64,000 nt of DNA from Limnoperna fortunei. Lineage: Eukaryota > Mollusca > Bivalvia > Mytilida > Modiolidae. Below the pieces are notes generated by a model. That model had not been told where the DNA came from and searched no databases. It was given only the letters and a program-made list of their open reading frames with translations. The DNA lies in contig OX104111.1 in the NCBI GenBank assembly GCA_944474755.1, forward strand, positions 115,140,545 through 115,204,544, written 5' to 3'. A program made the position numbers and the translations under genes. This document shows positions 35,710 through 49,124 of this stretch, in pieces (within the stretch, counting starts at the first letter, position 1; each line of letters begins with the position of its first letter).

Positions 35710-38700
35710 TACAAATATCATACTGACATGTGATGCGTTTTACACATTGTACGTTTTGTACTTACTTCAGACTGATCTGTGGTGCTCAAAAACTAAATAT
35801 ATATAGATTGTACTTGCATAAGATATACGTGTCGTTTTATATAACGCAATGTATGCTCAATACAAACATCACACTGACCTGTGGTGCGTTTTATACAATG
35901 CATGGGTTGTGCTTGCAGTAGATATACTAGTGTTGAGTAAAACTCAATATCTGCTATATACAAGCACTACACTGACATGTTGTGTGTTTGCACAATATAC
36001 GTTTTGTTTATTTGTTTGAATGATGTTTACAATCAATCAATCAATGAATGATGTTTAACGCCATTATCAGGAATTTGTCAACTAGGAAGCCGGAGTACTC
36101 GAAGAAAACAGCCCACCTTCGGTAGGAAAACTGACAATCCTTGTCAATTAAGATTGGAGTCAGGTATACCCTGCCCGCGGTGAGACACGAACCCGCAACC
36201 TTAGTGCATGTACGTTTTGTACTTACATCATACTGACCTGTTGTTCTATACAACGCAATGGATAGATTTTACTTGCATCAAATATAATCGTTGGGACCAT
36301 ACTGGGAGGGTTCTCAGTGCTCGACCCACAGAGCAGCCCAGCGCGTTCCCGGTTGGCGAATTGGGGAGACCCTGTCGTTGTTGGGTGTGTTCATAATACG
36401 GAAAGCCTGGCCGCGGACCGTAGTAGGAAACGTGTTTGGAGAGTGCCACGCTCTTTGCACGGCAAAGACCCCTTTTGAAGAATTCGAAAAAGAGTAGGCT
36501 CATTGTAGCCGCTACAAAAGGCTACGTTCTCCGTCTCTACCCAGAACTCCATACTTTTCCAGTGGCAGTCAAAATTGTATTTCCCGTGAACCTTCCCACC
36601 CCATTTTCAGTTGATTTATTGTTTGTTAACTTGTTCCAGCCCTAAATAGCCGAAATACTGCTCGCTGGACCTAAAGTATGCATCCAATCAATCAATCAAT
36701 CAATCAAATATAATCGTGGTGTGTATAACAAAATGTGTGCTTTATAAAGACATCATACCGACATCTGGTGCGTTTAACAGCAATGTACGTTTTGATTAAT
36801 ATCGGTATGACCTGTTGTGCTGTACAACGCAACATATTGATTGTACTTGAATAAGATATACTTGTGGTTCATATAACGCAATGTTTGCTCTATACAGACA
36901 TCATATTAACATGCGGTGCGTTTTCATAATGTATGGATTGTACTTGCATACAATATAATTGTCTGGCCAATACCACAATGTCTGCTTTATACAAACATCG
37001 TACTAACTTGCGGTTCGTTTTACTAAATATACGTTTTGTATTTACATTAGACTGACTTGTTCTGATGTTTAACGCAATGTCTGTTTACTACTTGCATTAA
37101 ATATACACGTGGTGCTATAACACAATAGCTGACATCATACTGACCTGTTGTGCTTTACAATGTAAGGCATATATTTTACTTGCATCAAATAAAATATCGC
37201 TGGGGCCATACTGGGAAGGTTCTTAGTGCTCGACCCACAGAGCAGCCAAGTGAGTCCACGGGTGGCAAGTAAGGAAGAACCTCTCGTTGGGGGGATTGTT
37301 AGGTCATAATACGGAAAGCCTGACCACGGACCGTAGTAAGTAACGTGTTTGGAGAGTGTCACGTTCCTTGCACGACAAAGACCATTTTGTAGATCTCGAA
37401 AAAGAATAGGCTCATTGTAGCCGCTACCAAAGGCTACGTTCTCCGACTCTACCCAAAACTCCATACTTTTACAGTGGCAGTTAAAATTGTATTTACTGTG
37501 ACCCATCCCACCACATTTTCAGTTGATTTATTGTTCGTTAAACTGTTCCCGTCCTAAATAGCCGAAATACTGCTCGCTGGACGTAAAGTATACATCCAAT
37601 CAATCAATCAAATATAATCGTGGTGGGTTTTATAAAGACATCATGCGACATCTGGTTCGTTTAACAACAATGTACGTTTTGAATAATATCGGGATGACCT
37701 GTTGTGCTGTACAACGCAATGTATTGATTGTACTTGCATTAGATATACTTGCAGCTCATATAACGGAATATTTGCTTTATATAGACATTATATTAACATG
37801 CGTTGGGTTTTACAAAATGTATGGATTGTACTTGAATAAAATATAATCGTCGGGCCTATTACACAATGTCGGCTTCATGCAAACATCGTATTAACATGCG
37901 GGGCGTTTTACCAAATGTACGTTTTGTATTTACATAAGACTGACTTGTTCTGCTGTTTAACGCAATGTCTGTCTACGACTTGCATTAAATATACCTGTGG
38001 TGGGTATAGCACAATGTCTGCTTTAAACAAATATCATACTGACATGTGATGCATTTTACACATTGTACGTTTTGTACTTACTTCAGACTGATCTGTGGTG
38101 CTCTAAAACTAAACATATAGATTGTACTTGCATTAGATATACTTGTGGTTCATATAACACAATGTCTGCTCTGTACAAACATCACATTGACATGTGGTGC
38201 GTTTTATACAATGCATGGATTGTGCTTGCAGTAGATATACTTATGTTGCGTACAACTCAATATCTTCTGTATACAAGAAGTATACTGACATGTTGTGTGT
38301 TTGCACAATATACGTTTTGTTTATTTGTTTGAATGATGTTTAACGCCATTGTCAGGAATTTGTCAACTATGACATGGCGTTAAGATTTTATTGGGGAGGA
38401 AGCCGGAGTACCCGGAGAAAACAGATTGGAGTCGAGTACACCCTGCTCGCGGTGAGACACGAACCCGCAACCTTAGTCAATGTACATTTTGTACTTACAT
38501 CATACTGACCGGTTGTTCTATACAACGCAATGTATAGATTCGTACAAATATCATACTGACATGTGATGCGTTTTACACATTGTACGTTTTGTACTTACTT
38601 CAGACTGATCTGTGGTGCTCAAAAACTAAATATATATAGATTGTACTTGCATAAGATATACGTGTCGTTTTATATAACGCAATGTATGCTCAATACAAAC

Positions 38701-41700
38701 ATCACACTGACCTGTGGTGCGTTTTATACAATGCATGGGTTGTGCTTGCAGTAGATATACTAGTGTTGAGTAAAACTCAATATCTGCTATATACAAGCAC
38801 TATACTGACATGTTGTGTGTTTGCACAATATACGTTTTGTTTATTTGTTTGAATGATGTTTACAATCAATCAATCAATGAATGATGTTTAACGCCATTAT
38901 CAGGAATTTGTCAACTAGGAAGCCGGAGTACTCGAAGAAAACAGCCCACCTTCGGTAGGAAAACTGACAATCCTTGTCAATTAAGATTGGAGTCAGGTAT
39001 ACCCTTCCCGCGGTGAGACACGAACCCGCAACCTTAGTGCATGTACGTTTTGTACTTACATCATACTGACCTGTTGTTCTATACAACGCAATGTATAGAT
39101 TTTACTTGCATCAAATATAATCGTTGGGACCATACTGGGAGGGTTCTCAGTGCTCGACCCACAGAGCAGCCCAGCGCGTTCCCGGTTGGCGAATTGGGGA
39201 GACCCTGTCGTTGTTGGGTGGGTTCATAATACGGAAAGCCTGGCCGCGGACCGTAGTAGGAAACGTGTTTGGAGAGTGCTACGCTCTTTGCACGGCAAAG
39301 ACCCCTTTTGAAGAATTCGAAAAAGAGTAGGCTCATTGTAGCCGCTACAAAAGGCTACGTTCTCCGTCTATACCCAGAACTCCATACTTTTCCAGTGGCA
39401 GTCAAAATTGTATTTCCCGTGAACCTTCCCACCCCATTTTCAGTTGATTTATTGTTTGTTAACTTGTTCCAGCCCTAAATAGCCGAAATACTGCTCGCTG
39501 GACCTAAAGTATGCATCCAATCAATCAATCAATCAATCAAATATAATCGTGGTGGGTATAACAAAATGTGTGCTTTATAAAGACATCATAGCGACATCTG
39601 GTGCGTTTAACAGCAATGTACGTTTTGATTAATATCGGTATGACCTGTTGTGCTGTACAACGCAACATATTGATTGTACTTGAATAAGATATACTTGTGG
39701 TTCATATAACGCAATGTTTGCTCTATACAGACATCATATTAACATGCGGTGCGTTTTCATAATGTATGTATTGTACTTGCATACAATATAATTGTCGGGC
39801 CAATACCACAATGTCTGCTTTATACAAACATCGTACTAACTTGCGGTTCGTTTTACTAAATATACGTTTTGTATTTACATTAGACTGACTTGTTCTGATG
39901 TTTAACGCAATGTCTGTTTACTACTTGCAATAAATATACACGTGGTGCTATAACACAATAGCTGACATCATACTGACCTGTTGTGCTTTACAATGTAAGG
40001 CATATATTTTACTTGCATCAAATAAAATATCGCTGGGACCATACTGGGAAGGTTCTTAGTGCTCGACCCACAGAGCAACCCAGTGAGTCCACGGGTGGCA
40101 AGTAAGGAAGAACCTCTCGTTGGGGGGATTGTTAGGTCATAATACGGAAAGCCTGACCACGGACCGTAGTAAGTAACGTGTTTGGAGAGTGCCACGTTCC
40201 TTGCACGACAAAGACCATTTTGTAGATCTCGAAAAAGAATAGGCTCAATGTAGCCGCTACCAAAGGCTACGTTCTCCGACTCTACCCAAAACTCCATACT
40301 TTTACAGTGGCAGTTAAAATTGTATTTAATGTGACCCATCCCACCACATTTTCAGTTGATTTATTGTTTGTTAATCTGTTCCCGTCCTAAATAGCCGAAA
40401 TACTGCTCGCTGGACGTAAAGTATACATCCAATCAATCAATCAAATATAATCGTGGTGGGTTTTATAAAGACATCATGCGACATCTGGTTCGTTTAACAA
40501 CAATGTACGTTTTGAATAATATCGGGATGACCTGTTGTGCTGTACAACGCAATGTATTGATTGTACTTGCATTAGATATACTTGCAGCTCATATAACGGA
40601 ATATTTGCTTTATATAGACATTATATTAACATGCGTTGGGTTTTACAAAATGTATGGATTGTACTTGAATAAAATATAATCGTCGGGCCTATTACACAAT
40701 GTCGGCTTCATGCAAACATCGTATTAACATGCGGGGCGTTTTACCAAATGTACGTTTTGTATTTACATAAGACTGACTTGTTCTGCTGTTTAACGCAATG
40801 TCTGTCTACGACTTGCATTAAATATACCTGTGGTGGGTATAGCACAATGTCTGCTTTAAACAAATATCATACTGACATGTGATGCGTTTTACACATTGTA
40901 CGTTTTGTACTTACTTCAGACTGATCTGTGGTGCTCTAAAACTAAATATATAGATTGTACTTGCATTAGATATACTTGTGGTTCATATAACACAATGTCT
41001 GCTCTGTACAAACATCACATTGACATGTGGTGCGTTTTATACAATGCATGGATTGTGCTTGCAGTAGATATACTTATGTTGCGTACAACTCAATATCTTC
41101 TGTATACAAGAAGTATACTGACATGTTGTGTGTTTGCACAATATACGTTTTGTTTATTTGTTTGAATGATGTTTAACGCCATTGTCAGGAATTTGTCAAC
41201 TATGACATGGCGTTAAGATTTTATTGGGGAGGAAGACGGAGTACCCGGAGAAAACAGATTGGAGTCGAGTACACCCTGCTCGCGGTGAGACACGAACCCG
41301 CAACCTTAGTGCAAGTACATTTTGTACTTACATCATACTGACCGGTTGTTCTATACAACGCAATGTATAGATTCGTACAAATATCATACTGACATGTGAT
41401 GCGTTTTACACATTGTACGTTTTGTACTTACTTCAGACTGATCTGTGGTGCTCAAAAACTAAATATATATAGATTGTACTTGCATAAGATATACGTGTCG
41501 TTTTATATAACGCAATGTATGCTCAATACAAACATCACACTGACCTGTGGTGCGTTTTATACAATGCATGGGTTGTGCTTGCAGTAGATATACGAGTGTT
41601 GAGTAAAACTCAATATCTGCTATATACAAGCACTATACTGACATGTTGTGTGTTTGCACAATATACGTTTTGTTTATTTGTTTGAATGATGTTTACAATC

Positions 41701-43750
41701 AATCAATCAATGAATGATGTTTAACGCCATTATCAGGAATTTGTCAACTAGGAAGCCGGAGTACTCGAAGAAAACAGCCCACCTTCGGTAGGAAAACTGA
41801 CAATCCTTGTCAATTAAGATTGGAGTCAGGTATACCCTGCCCGCGGTGAGACACGAACCCGCAACCTTAGCGCATGTACGTTTCGTACTTACATCATACT
41901 GACCTGTTGTTCTATACAACGCAATGTATAGATTTTACTTGCATCAAATATAATCGTTGGGACCATACTGGGAGGGTTCTCAGTGCTCGACCCACAGAGC
42001 AGCCCAGCGCGTTCCCGGTTGGCGAATTGGGGAGACCCTGTCGTTGTTGGGTGGGTTCATAATACGGAAAGCCTGGCCGCGGACCGTAGTAGGAAACGTG
42101 TTTGGAGAGTGCCACGCTCCTTGCACGGCAAAGACCCCTTTTGAAGAATTCGAAAAAGAGTAGGCTCATTGTAGCCGCTACAAAAGGCTACGTTCTCCGT
42201 CTCTACCCAAAACTCCATACTTTTCCAGTGGCAGTCAAAATTGTATTTCCCGTGACCCTTCCCACCCCATTTTCAGTTGATTTATTGTTTGTTAACTTGT
42301 TCCAGCCCTAAATAGCCGAAATACTGCTCGCTTGACGTAAAGTATGCATCCAATCAATCAATCAATCAATCAAATATAATCGTGGTGGGTATAACAAAAT
42401 GTGTGCTTTATAAAGACATCATACCGACATCTGGTGCGTTTAACAGCAATGTACGTTTTGATTAATATCGGTATGACCTGTTGTGCTGTACAACGCAACA
42501 TATTGATTGTACTTGAATAAGATATACTTGTGGTTCATATAACGCAATGTTTGCTCTATACAGACATCATATTAACATGCGGTGCGTTTTCATAATGTAT
42601 GGATTGTACTTGCATACAATATAATTGTCGGGTCAATACCACAATGTCTGCTTTATACAAACATCGTACTAACTTGCGGTTCGTTTTACTAAATATACGT
42701 TTTGTATTTACATTAGACTGACTTGTTCTGATGTTTAACGCAATGTCTGTTTACTACTTGCATTAAATATACACGTGGTGCTATAACACAATAGCTGACA
42801 TCATACTGACCTGTTGTGCTTTACAATGTAAGGCATATATTTTACTTGCATCAAATATAATATCGCTGGGACCATACTGGGAAGGTTCTTAGTGCTCGAC
42901 CCACAGAGCAGCCCAGTGAGTCCACGGGTGGCAAGTAAGGAAGAACCTCTCGTTGGGGGGATTGTTAGGTCATAATACGGAAAGCCTGACCACGGACCGT
43001 AGTAAGTAACGTGTTTGGAGAGTGCCACGTTCCTTGCACGATAAAGACCTTTTTGTAGCTCTCGAAAAAGAGTAGGCTCATTGTAGCCGCTACCAAAGGC
43101 TACGTTCTCCGTCTCTACCCAAAACTCCATACTTTTACAGTGGCAGTTAAAATTGTATTTACTGTGACCCATCCCACCACATTTTCAGTTGTTTTATTGT
43201 TTGTTAAACTGTTCCCGTCCTAAATAGCCGAAATACTGCTCGCTGGACGTAAAGTATACATCCAATCAATCAATCAAATATAATCGTGGTGGGTTTTATA
43301 CAGACATCATGCCGACATCTGGTTCGTTTAACAATGTACGTTTTGAATAATATCGGGATGACCTGTTGTGCTGTACAACGCAATGTATTGATTGTATTTG
43401 CATTAGATATACTTGCAGCTCATATAACGGAATATTTGCTTTATATAGACATTATATTAACATGCGTTGGGTTTTACAAAATGTATGGATTGTACTTGAA
43501 TAAAATATAATCGTCGGGCCTATTACACAATGTCGGCTTCATGCAAACATCGTATTAACATGCGGGGCGTTTTACCAAATGTACGTTTTGTATTTACATT
43601 AGACTGACTTGTTCTGCTGTTTAACGCAATGTCTGTCTACGACTTGCATTAAATATATCTGTGGTGGGTATAGCACAATGTCTGCTTTAAACAAATATCA
43701 CACTGACATGTGATGCGTTTTACACATTGTACGTTTTGTACTTACCTCAG
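35710..43750 (+). repeat. Higher-order repeat of 2,833 bp, about 2.8 near-identical copies
   Basis: Landmarks recur at exactly 2,833-bp spacing: 35730/38563/41396, 36041/38874/41707, 37135/39968/42801. Each unit has two modules, two SINE fragments and a (CAAT)n tract. By eye the copies differ at only a few positions per hundred bases or fewer, so the amplification is recent. Confidence 0.9.
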
Positions 43751-43948
43751 ACTGACCTGTTGTGCTGTACTACTCAATGTATGAATTGTACTTGCATTAT
43801 ACATACATGTGGTTCATATAACGCGATGTCTGCTCTATACAAACATCATACTGACGTGTGGTGCGTTTTTTACAATGCACGGCTTGTACTTGCATTAGAT
43901 ATAGTTCGTATTACTCAATGTATACCTTATACAAACATCATACTGACT

Positions 43949-44300
43949 ATAGTACACCTTATATACCACAGATATGATGACAGGGTAACATAGGAGGCTA
44001 CAGTACACCTTTTATTCCAAAAGTCACGTTAGGGTTACATTAGAGGCTATAGTACACCTTATATACCAACGATATCATGGCAGGGTAACATAGGAGGCTA
44101 TTATACACCTTATATACCAATGATATCATGCCGGGGTTACATAGGAGGCTATTTTACACCTAATATACCAAAAATTACATGGTGTGGGATATAGTACACC
44201 TTTGATGCAAAAGCTATCATGGTGGTGTAACATAGGATGCTAGAGAATGCCTTATATACCAAAAGTGCCTGTTTACACCTTATATACAAAAGCCTTCTTG
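43949..44300 (+). repeat. 51-bp minisatellite, left inner arm
   Basis: About five to seven units of 51 bp with CTATAGTACACCTTATATAC, ATATCATGGCAGGGTAACAT and AGGAGG. The last units are degenerate. It begins exactly where the 98-bp satellite stops. Confidence 0.8.
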
Positions 44301-44551
44301 CAAAACGGTACATGTACTAAATGGCATTAGTGACATTCACGCTGATGAAATGGTTCTGTTCGCTGTCGAATTTTCATCATTGAAGACTTCTTTGTTTTGA
44401 TCAAGTGCACGACAATGGAAGAAGAACTAAGCAGAAACATTAATTTTCAAATCTGACAAAATTCTTATTCCAGTGAGTGTGCACTTAGTTTTCATATATT
44501 GTTCTTCATATACTGACGATTAAACAAATCTGTAAAAAAAATCATATTTAC

Positions 44552-44790
44552 TGTTCGTTTTTGTTTGAATAATGTTTGGTGCTTCTTTCGGCAATTTTCA
44601 ATATTGTGGCGTCCTGTTCAGGAGGCCAGAGTATCCAGATGAAAAAATGACCTAACTCGTCAATTGAAATTGGAGTCGAGTGCACCCTGCCCGCAGTGAA
44701 ACTGGAACCCACTACCTAAGTATTGACAGACCAAGTGATAAATAAGTAGACTAACTACCTTAACCACTCGGCCACCAAGGCCACCAACTC
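44552..44790 (-). mobile_element. tRNA-derived SINE, left inner arm
   Basis: Full-length copy on the minus strand: head GGTGGCCTTGGTGGCCGAGTG near 44789, B-box region GGTTCCAGTTTC, middle GCGGGCAGGGTGCACTCGAC, tail of CAAAAACAAA type near 44555. Mirror partner of 48624-48865; both copies therefore predate the palindrome. Confidence 0.85.
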
Positions 44791-46593
44791 ATATTTTAAT
44801 GTACATATATTCATTATATATGATTTTTTAAAAACATTAAAAATAAAGGGCAATACCAGACACAAAGTATTAAAATAACTTTGACCTAGATTACTGCATG
44901 CATTAAGAATGCACAGTATTGATGTTCAATATTTGTACATTGTGCATCATAAATATTCTGTCGATTTCTACAATAAACAATTCTTCCAACCTTTAATGAC
45001 AATTCATGAACGTGTTTTTGAGATAAAATCCCCCTTGTTTCTCAAACAAAGTCCCGAATTCTATAACAATCAATCAGAAATTTGCTAAAAAGTATATAGA
45101 TCATGAGGCTAACATAATTCACAACTATATGCAGTGTAAAGATAATTTGTGATTCTCAAAAATACAGTGTGACTTGTGGACAACAGATGGACGGACATTT
45201 GTATACCATATTGATAATACGCCCGTCATAAACGAGCGTATAAAAGCACAAAGAAAATCTATGAACCATGCTATGACTTAATTCCAAATGAACAATGATT
45301 AAGTTATCCATATATCATTGAGTTAAATTTTCATTTATTGTTTAATGTACGGAAATCATTCTAAAAATATCTTATTACGAGGAAGTAAAAACAAAAACCA
45401 GTTTTATTTATAAATTATTCTTCCCCAAAAATAAAGATAAGAAATAACTATCTAAGATAAGAGAAAAAAGAAATGAAAAGCAGTTAAAATGAGATACAAA
45501 TTAGGACATGTCAGTGTTAAACTACTACAGGAAGCAAGAAGTAACATGTAAAAGAGAAGACCTCTTTTTTACCAAGCAGCAGAAACTCTTTTAACACTAA
45601 CTAACGATAATTTAGCTCTTTTTTGTCTGAACGATAAAAGGGAAATCTACTTTTATACCTGCAACGACCCCACCGTTTTAATTTGCACATTTGGTCACAA
45701 ACTTTTTTGTTCCCGATGTTTTTTTAAGTTGGGCATAAAGCGTAAATATACTGCTGTTACTGATTTATATTTATAGTTTTCGGTTGGTCCCATTTCTATA
45801 TCATCTATAATTTGCAGATTTCTGTACACTGAATCATGGAGTCCCCTAATATAATGTCCCTGTTCGAATACCGGGTAACAGGGTACCCAGTCTCAACATA
45901 CGTTTTAACAAATAATATATGTAAATTATAGTCCATCAAAATTTTATACATGGAGGGTAATTATCTTAACATGCAACTCTACTTACGAAAAATGAATTCA
46001 ATTTATTGTTTGACCTTTACTGGCTTAGTCACGTGATTCAAGATAATGAAAACGAATACTTATTGATACTGTTTATCGCCTCGGTGTAATTCTTGTGCAG
46101 ACAACAATGAATGTCTGTGAAAATCAAGTTCACAAACGATACGTCTATAGGAGATCAAGATCAAAAGCAAGCCTTCCTACATCTTGTCCGTTGTTCTCGG
46201 ATGTTTACGCTTACTTTCTTATAAACAAACAACGTCAACTGTCAATTATCATGATACAGCCAATCAGATTGAATTGTAATTTGATAGGTACCCTAAAGAG
46301 TTTATATTTTTGTGAAAAATAAATATCTCAGATATCATTTTTCCTTAAAAATATTTTTGACCAAAAATTTACTGCAAAATTTGAAAAACTAATTCTACAT
46401 TAAAAAAAATCTTTCCCTTTTAAATATAAACCTAAAATAAGAAACATTTGCGCAAATGCCACAATTTCCACATATTGAATAAATTTTGATTATTTCGAAT
46501 ATAAGGGGGGAAACATTTTGACATCAGATATCTCGTAAACGACTGAACCAAAAGGGCTGAACCAAAAATTCACCCAACTGAATAATCCGCGTG

Positions 46594-46597
<4 letters not shown>

Positions 46598-46635
<38 letters not shown>
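46598..46635. repeat. (TA)n tract at the palindrome centre
   Basis: About 19 TA units flanked by CCGCG on the left and CCGCGG on the right. It is the whole spacer between the two arms. Such tracts extrude as cruciforms easily. Confidence 0.92.
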
Positions 46636-46637
<2 letters not shown>

Positions 46638-46662
46638 CGCGGATTCTTCAGTTGGGTGAATT

Positions 46663-46818
46663 CACATACATAATTTTGGTGTACTTGGGAGAAAAAAAAA
46701 TTGGGGGAAAAAATCGTTTCTCCCAAGTGTTTTTGGAAGCCTATTTCAACAGGTTAGAACTAACGCTGACCTTACCCAAGTTAACTGAAAGTAGGGTCAG
46801 GTGTAATCTTCGTAACTG
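46663..46818 (+). other. ~155-bp segment present only in the right arm near the centre
   Basis: The left arm reads straight through from TTGGGTGAATT into TTTGGTTCAGCC (complement). The right arm has this extra segment between the same two anchors. It includes a small hairpin (ACTTGGGAGAAA pairing with TTTCTCCCAAGT, 46683-46720). It is either an insertion on the right or a deletion on the left; no transposon signature was recognised. Confidence 0.7.
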
Positions 46819-48623
46819 TTTTTGGTTCAGCCCTTTTGGTTCAGTCGTTTACGAGATATCTGATCTCAAAGTGTTTCCCCCCTTATATTCGAAATAATCA
46901 AAATGTATTCAATATGTGGAAATTGTGGCGTTTGCGCAAATGTTTCTTATTTTAGGTTTATATTTTAACGGGAAAGAATTTTTTTAATGTAGAATGAGTT
47001 TTTCTAATTTTGCAGTAAATTTTTGGTCAAAAATATTTTTAAGGAAAAATGATATCTGAGATATTTATTTTTCACACAAAATATAAACTCTTTAAGGTAC
47101 CTATCAAATTACAATTAAATCTGATTGGCTGTATCATGATAATTGACAGTTTACGTTGTTTGTTTATAAGAAAGTAAGCGTAAACATCCGAGAACAACGG
47201 ACAAGATGGAGGAAGGCTTGATGATGACTTGCTTTTGATCTTGTTCTCTTATAGACGTATCGTTTGTGAACTTGATTTTCACAGACATTCATTGTTGTCT
47301 GCACAAGAATTACACCGAGGCGATAAACAGTATCAATAAGTATACGTTTTTCATTATCTTGAATCACGTGACTAAGCCAGTAAAGGTCAAACAATAAATT
47401 GAATTCATTTTTCGTAAGTAAAGTTGCATGTTAAGATAATTACCTTCCATGTATAAAATTTTGATGGACTATAATTTACATATATTATTTGTTAAAACGT
47501 ACATTTGTATGTTGAGACTGGGTACCCTGTTACCCGGTATTCGAACAGGGACATTATATTAGGGGACTCCATGATTCAGTGTACAGAAATCTGCAAATTA
47601 TAGATGATATAGAAATGGGAACAACCGAAAACTATAAATATAAATCAGTAACAACATTATATTTACGCTTTATACCCAACTTAAAAAAACATCGGGAACA
47701 AAAAAGTTTTGTGACCAAATGTGCAAATTAAAAGGGGGGGGGTCGTTGCAGGTATACAAGTAGATTTCCCATTTATCGTTCAGATAAAAAAGAGCACATT
47801 ATCGTTAGTTAGTGTTAAAAGAGTTTCTGCTGCTTGGTAAAAAAGAGGTTTTCTCTTTTACATGTTACTTCTTGCTTCCTGTAGTAGTTTAACATTGACA
47901 TGTCTTAATTTGTATCTCATTTTAAGTGCTTTTCATTTCTTTTTTCTCTTATCTTAGCTAGTTATTTCTTATCTTTATATTTGGGGAAGAATAATTTATA
48001 AATAGAACTGGTGTTTGTTTTTACTTCCTCGTAATAAGATATTTTTAGAATGATTTCCGCACATTGAACAATAAATGAAAATTTAATTCAATGATATATG
48101 GATAACTTAATCATTGTTCATTTGGAATTAAGTCATAGCATGGTTCATAGATTTTCTTTGTGCTTTTATACGCTCGTTTATGACGGGCGTATTATTAATA
48201 TGGTATACAAATGTCCGTCCATCTGTTGTCCACAAGTCACAATGTATTTTGAGAATGGGATCACAAATTGTCTTTACACTGCATATAGTTGTGAATTATG
48301 TTAGCCTCATGATCTATATACATTTTAGCAAATTTCTGATTTATTGTTATAGAATTCGGGACTTTGTTTGAGAAACAAGGGGGATTTTATCTCAAAAACA
48401 CTTCATGAATTTTAATTAAAGGTTGGAAGAATTGTTTATTGTAGAAATTGACAGAATATTTATGATGCACAATGTACAAATATTGAACATCAATACTGTG
48501 CATTCTTAATGCATGCAGTAATCTAGGTCAAAGTTATTTTAATACATTGTGTCTGGTATTGCCCTTTATTTTTAATGTTTTTAAAAAATCATATATAATG
48601 AATATATGTACATTAAAATATGA

Positions 48624-48865
48624 GTTGGTGGCCTTGGTGGCCGAGTGGTTAAGGTAGTTAGTCTACTTATTTATCACTTGGTCTGTCAATACTTAGGTAG
48701 TGGGTTCCAGTCTCACTGCGGGCAGGGTGCACTCGACTCCAATTTTAATTGACGAGTTAGGTAATTTTTTCATCTGGATACTCTGGCTTCCTGAACAGGA
48801 CGCCACAATATTGAAAATTGCCGAAAGAAGCACCAAACATCATTCAAACAAAAACAAACAATAAA
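48624..48865 (+). mobile_element. tRNA-derived SINE, right inner arm
   Basis: A box TGGCCGAGTGG at 48638-48648 and B box GGTTCCAGTC at 48703-48712, then GCGGGCAGGGTGCACTCGAC and the 3' domain ending CACCAAACATCATTCAAAC. Mirror copy of the 44552-44790 SINE with a few substitutions. Confidence 0.85.
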
Positions 48866-49124
48866 TATGATTTTTTTTACAGATTTGTTTAATCGTCAGT
48901 ATATGAAGAACAATATATGAAAACTAAGTGCACACTCACTGGAATAAGAATTTTGTCAGATTTGAAAATTAATGTTTCTGCATAGTTCTTCTTCCATTGT
49001 CGTGCACTTGATCAAAACAAAGAAGTCTTCAATTATGAACATTCGACAGGGAACAGAACCATTTCATCAGCGTGAATGTCACTAATGCCATTTCGTACAT
49101 GTACCGTTTTGCAAGAAGGCTTTT

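Larger units (their letters stand above)
28700..36000 (+). repeat. Higher-order repeat of ~3.67 kb, about two copies
   Basis: Landmarks recur at 29565 and 33236 (3,671 apart), 31101 and 34780 (3,679 apart) and 31661 and 35307 (3,646 apart). Each unit holds two ~400-bp modules and two SINE fragments. The slight variation in spacing reflects small indels. Confidence 0.75.
28030..41870 (-). mobile_element. Eleven left-array copies of one 5'-truncated SINE insertion
   Basis: Approximate copies: 28030-28180, 29415-29565, 30905-31100, 32430-32580, 33045-33235, 34585-34780, 36050-36205, 38330-38475, 38880-39040, 41165-41310, 41712-41870. On the minus strand each starts CATGCACTAAGGTTGCGGGT (B box kept, A box lost) and ends at the CATTCAAACAAATAAA tail. 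The flanking satellite reads CAAAACGTA on both sides, which looks like the target-site duplication. The same junctions in all copies point to a single insertion later multiplied with the satellite. Several copies have internal deletions. Confidence 0.75.
28255..43265 (-). repeat. Eleven left-arm copies of a ~400-bp module with open frames
   Basis: Approximate copies: 28255-28665, 29635-30030, 31180-31585, 33315-33712, 34860-35262, 36285-36685, 37195-37595, 39118-39515, 40028-40435, 41950-42350, 42860-43265. On the minus strand each begins next to a (TGAT)n tract with ACGTCCAGCGAGCAGTA.TT. It contains the 13-bp palindrome TGTAGCGGCTACA and CCGCGG, and is moderately GC-rich against AT-rich surroundings. 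Two overlapping frames are open (KSMEFWVETEN... and SLLFFEFYKRGL...). Length changes in an A/G run decide which one continues, and the longest joins both into 123 codons (37135-37506, 39968-40339, 42801-43172). No known domain recognised; possibly a captured gene fragment or part of a transposable element. Confidence 0.7.
27515..43945 (+). repeat. Left satellite array (~98-bp monomers with embedded modules)
   Basis: Monomers of about 98 bp, for example 27821 to 27919 and 32221 to 32319. Each carries TGTACTTGCAT(T/A)AGATATA, then CATATAACACAATGTCTGCT, TATACAAACATCATACTGAC and ATGTGGTGCGTTTTACACAA. Monomer variants follow each other in a fixed order, giving higher-order units. Interspersed are 11 copies of a ~400-bp module and 11 copies of a 3' SINE fragment, all in one orientation. 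Open frames of 60-90 codons here arise because the monomer has few stops; no gene is called. Confidence 0.85.
43946..46597 (+). repeat. Left inner arm of the palindrome (non-satellite)
   Basis: About 2.65 kb of mostly unique AT-rich DNA: the 51-bp minisatellite, a SINE, and then sequence without a recognised gene. Short open frames (such as around 46095-46322) are mirrored and frame-broken on the right arm, which speaks against coding. Confidence 0.8.

Noticed and set aside
27515..43945. CRISPR-like array
   Set aside because: The tandem units are contiguous ~98-bp monomers without unique spacers, in an animal genome.
46095..46322. 75-codon open frame in the left inner arm
   Set aside because: The mirror copy on the right arm (47394-47164) is altered in frame and sequence, and no domain is recognisable.
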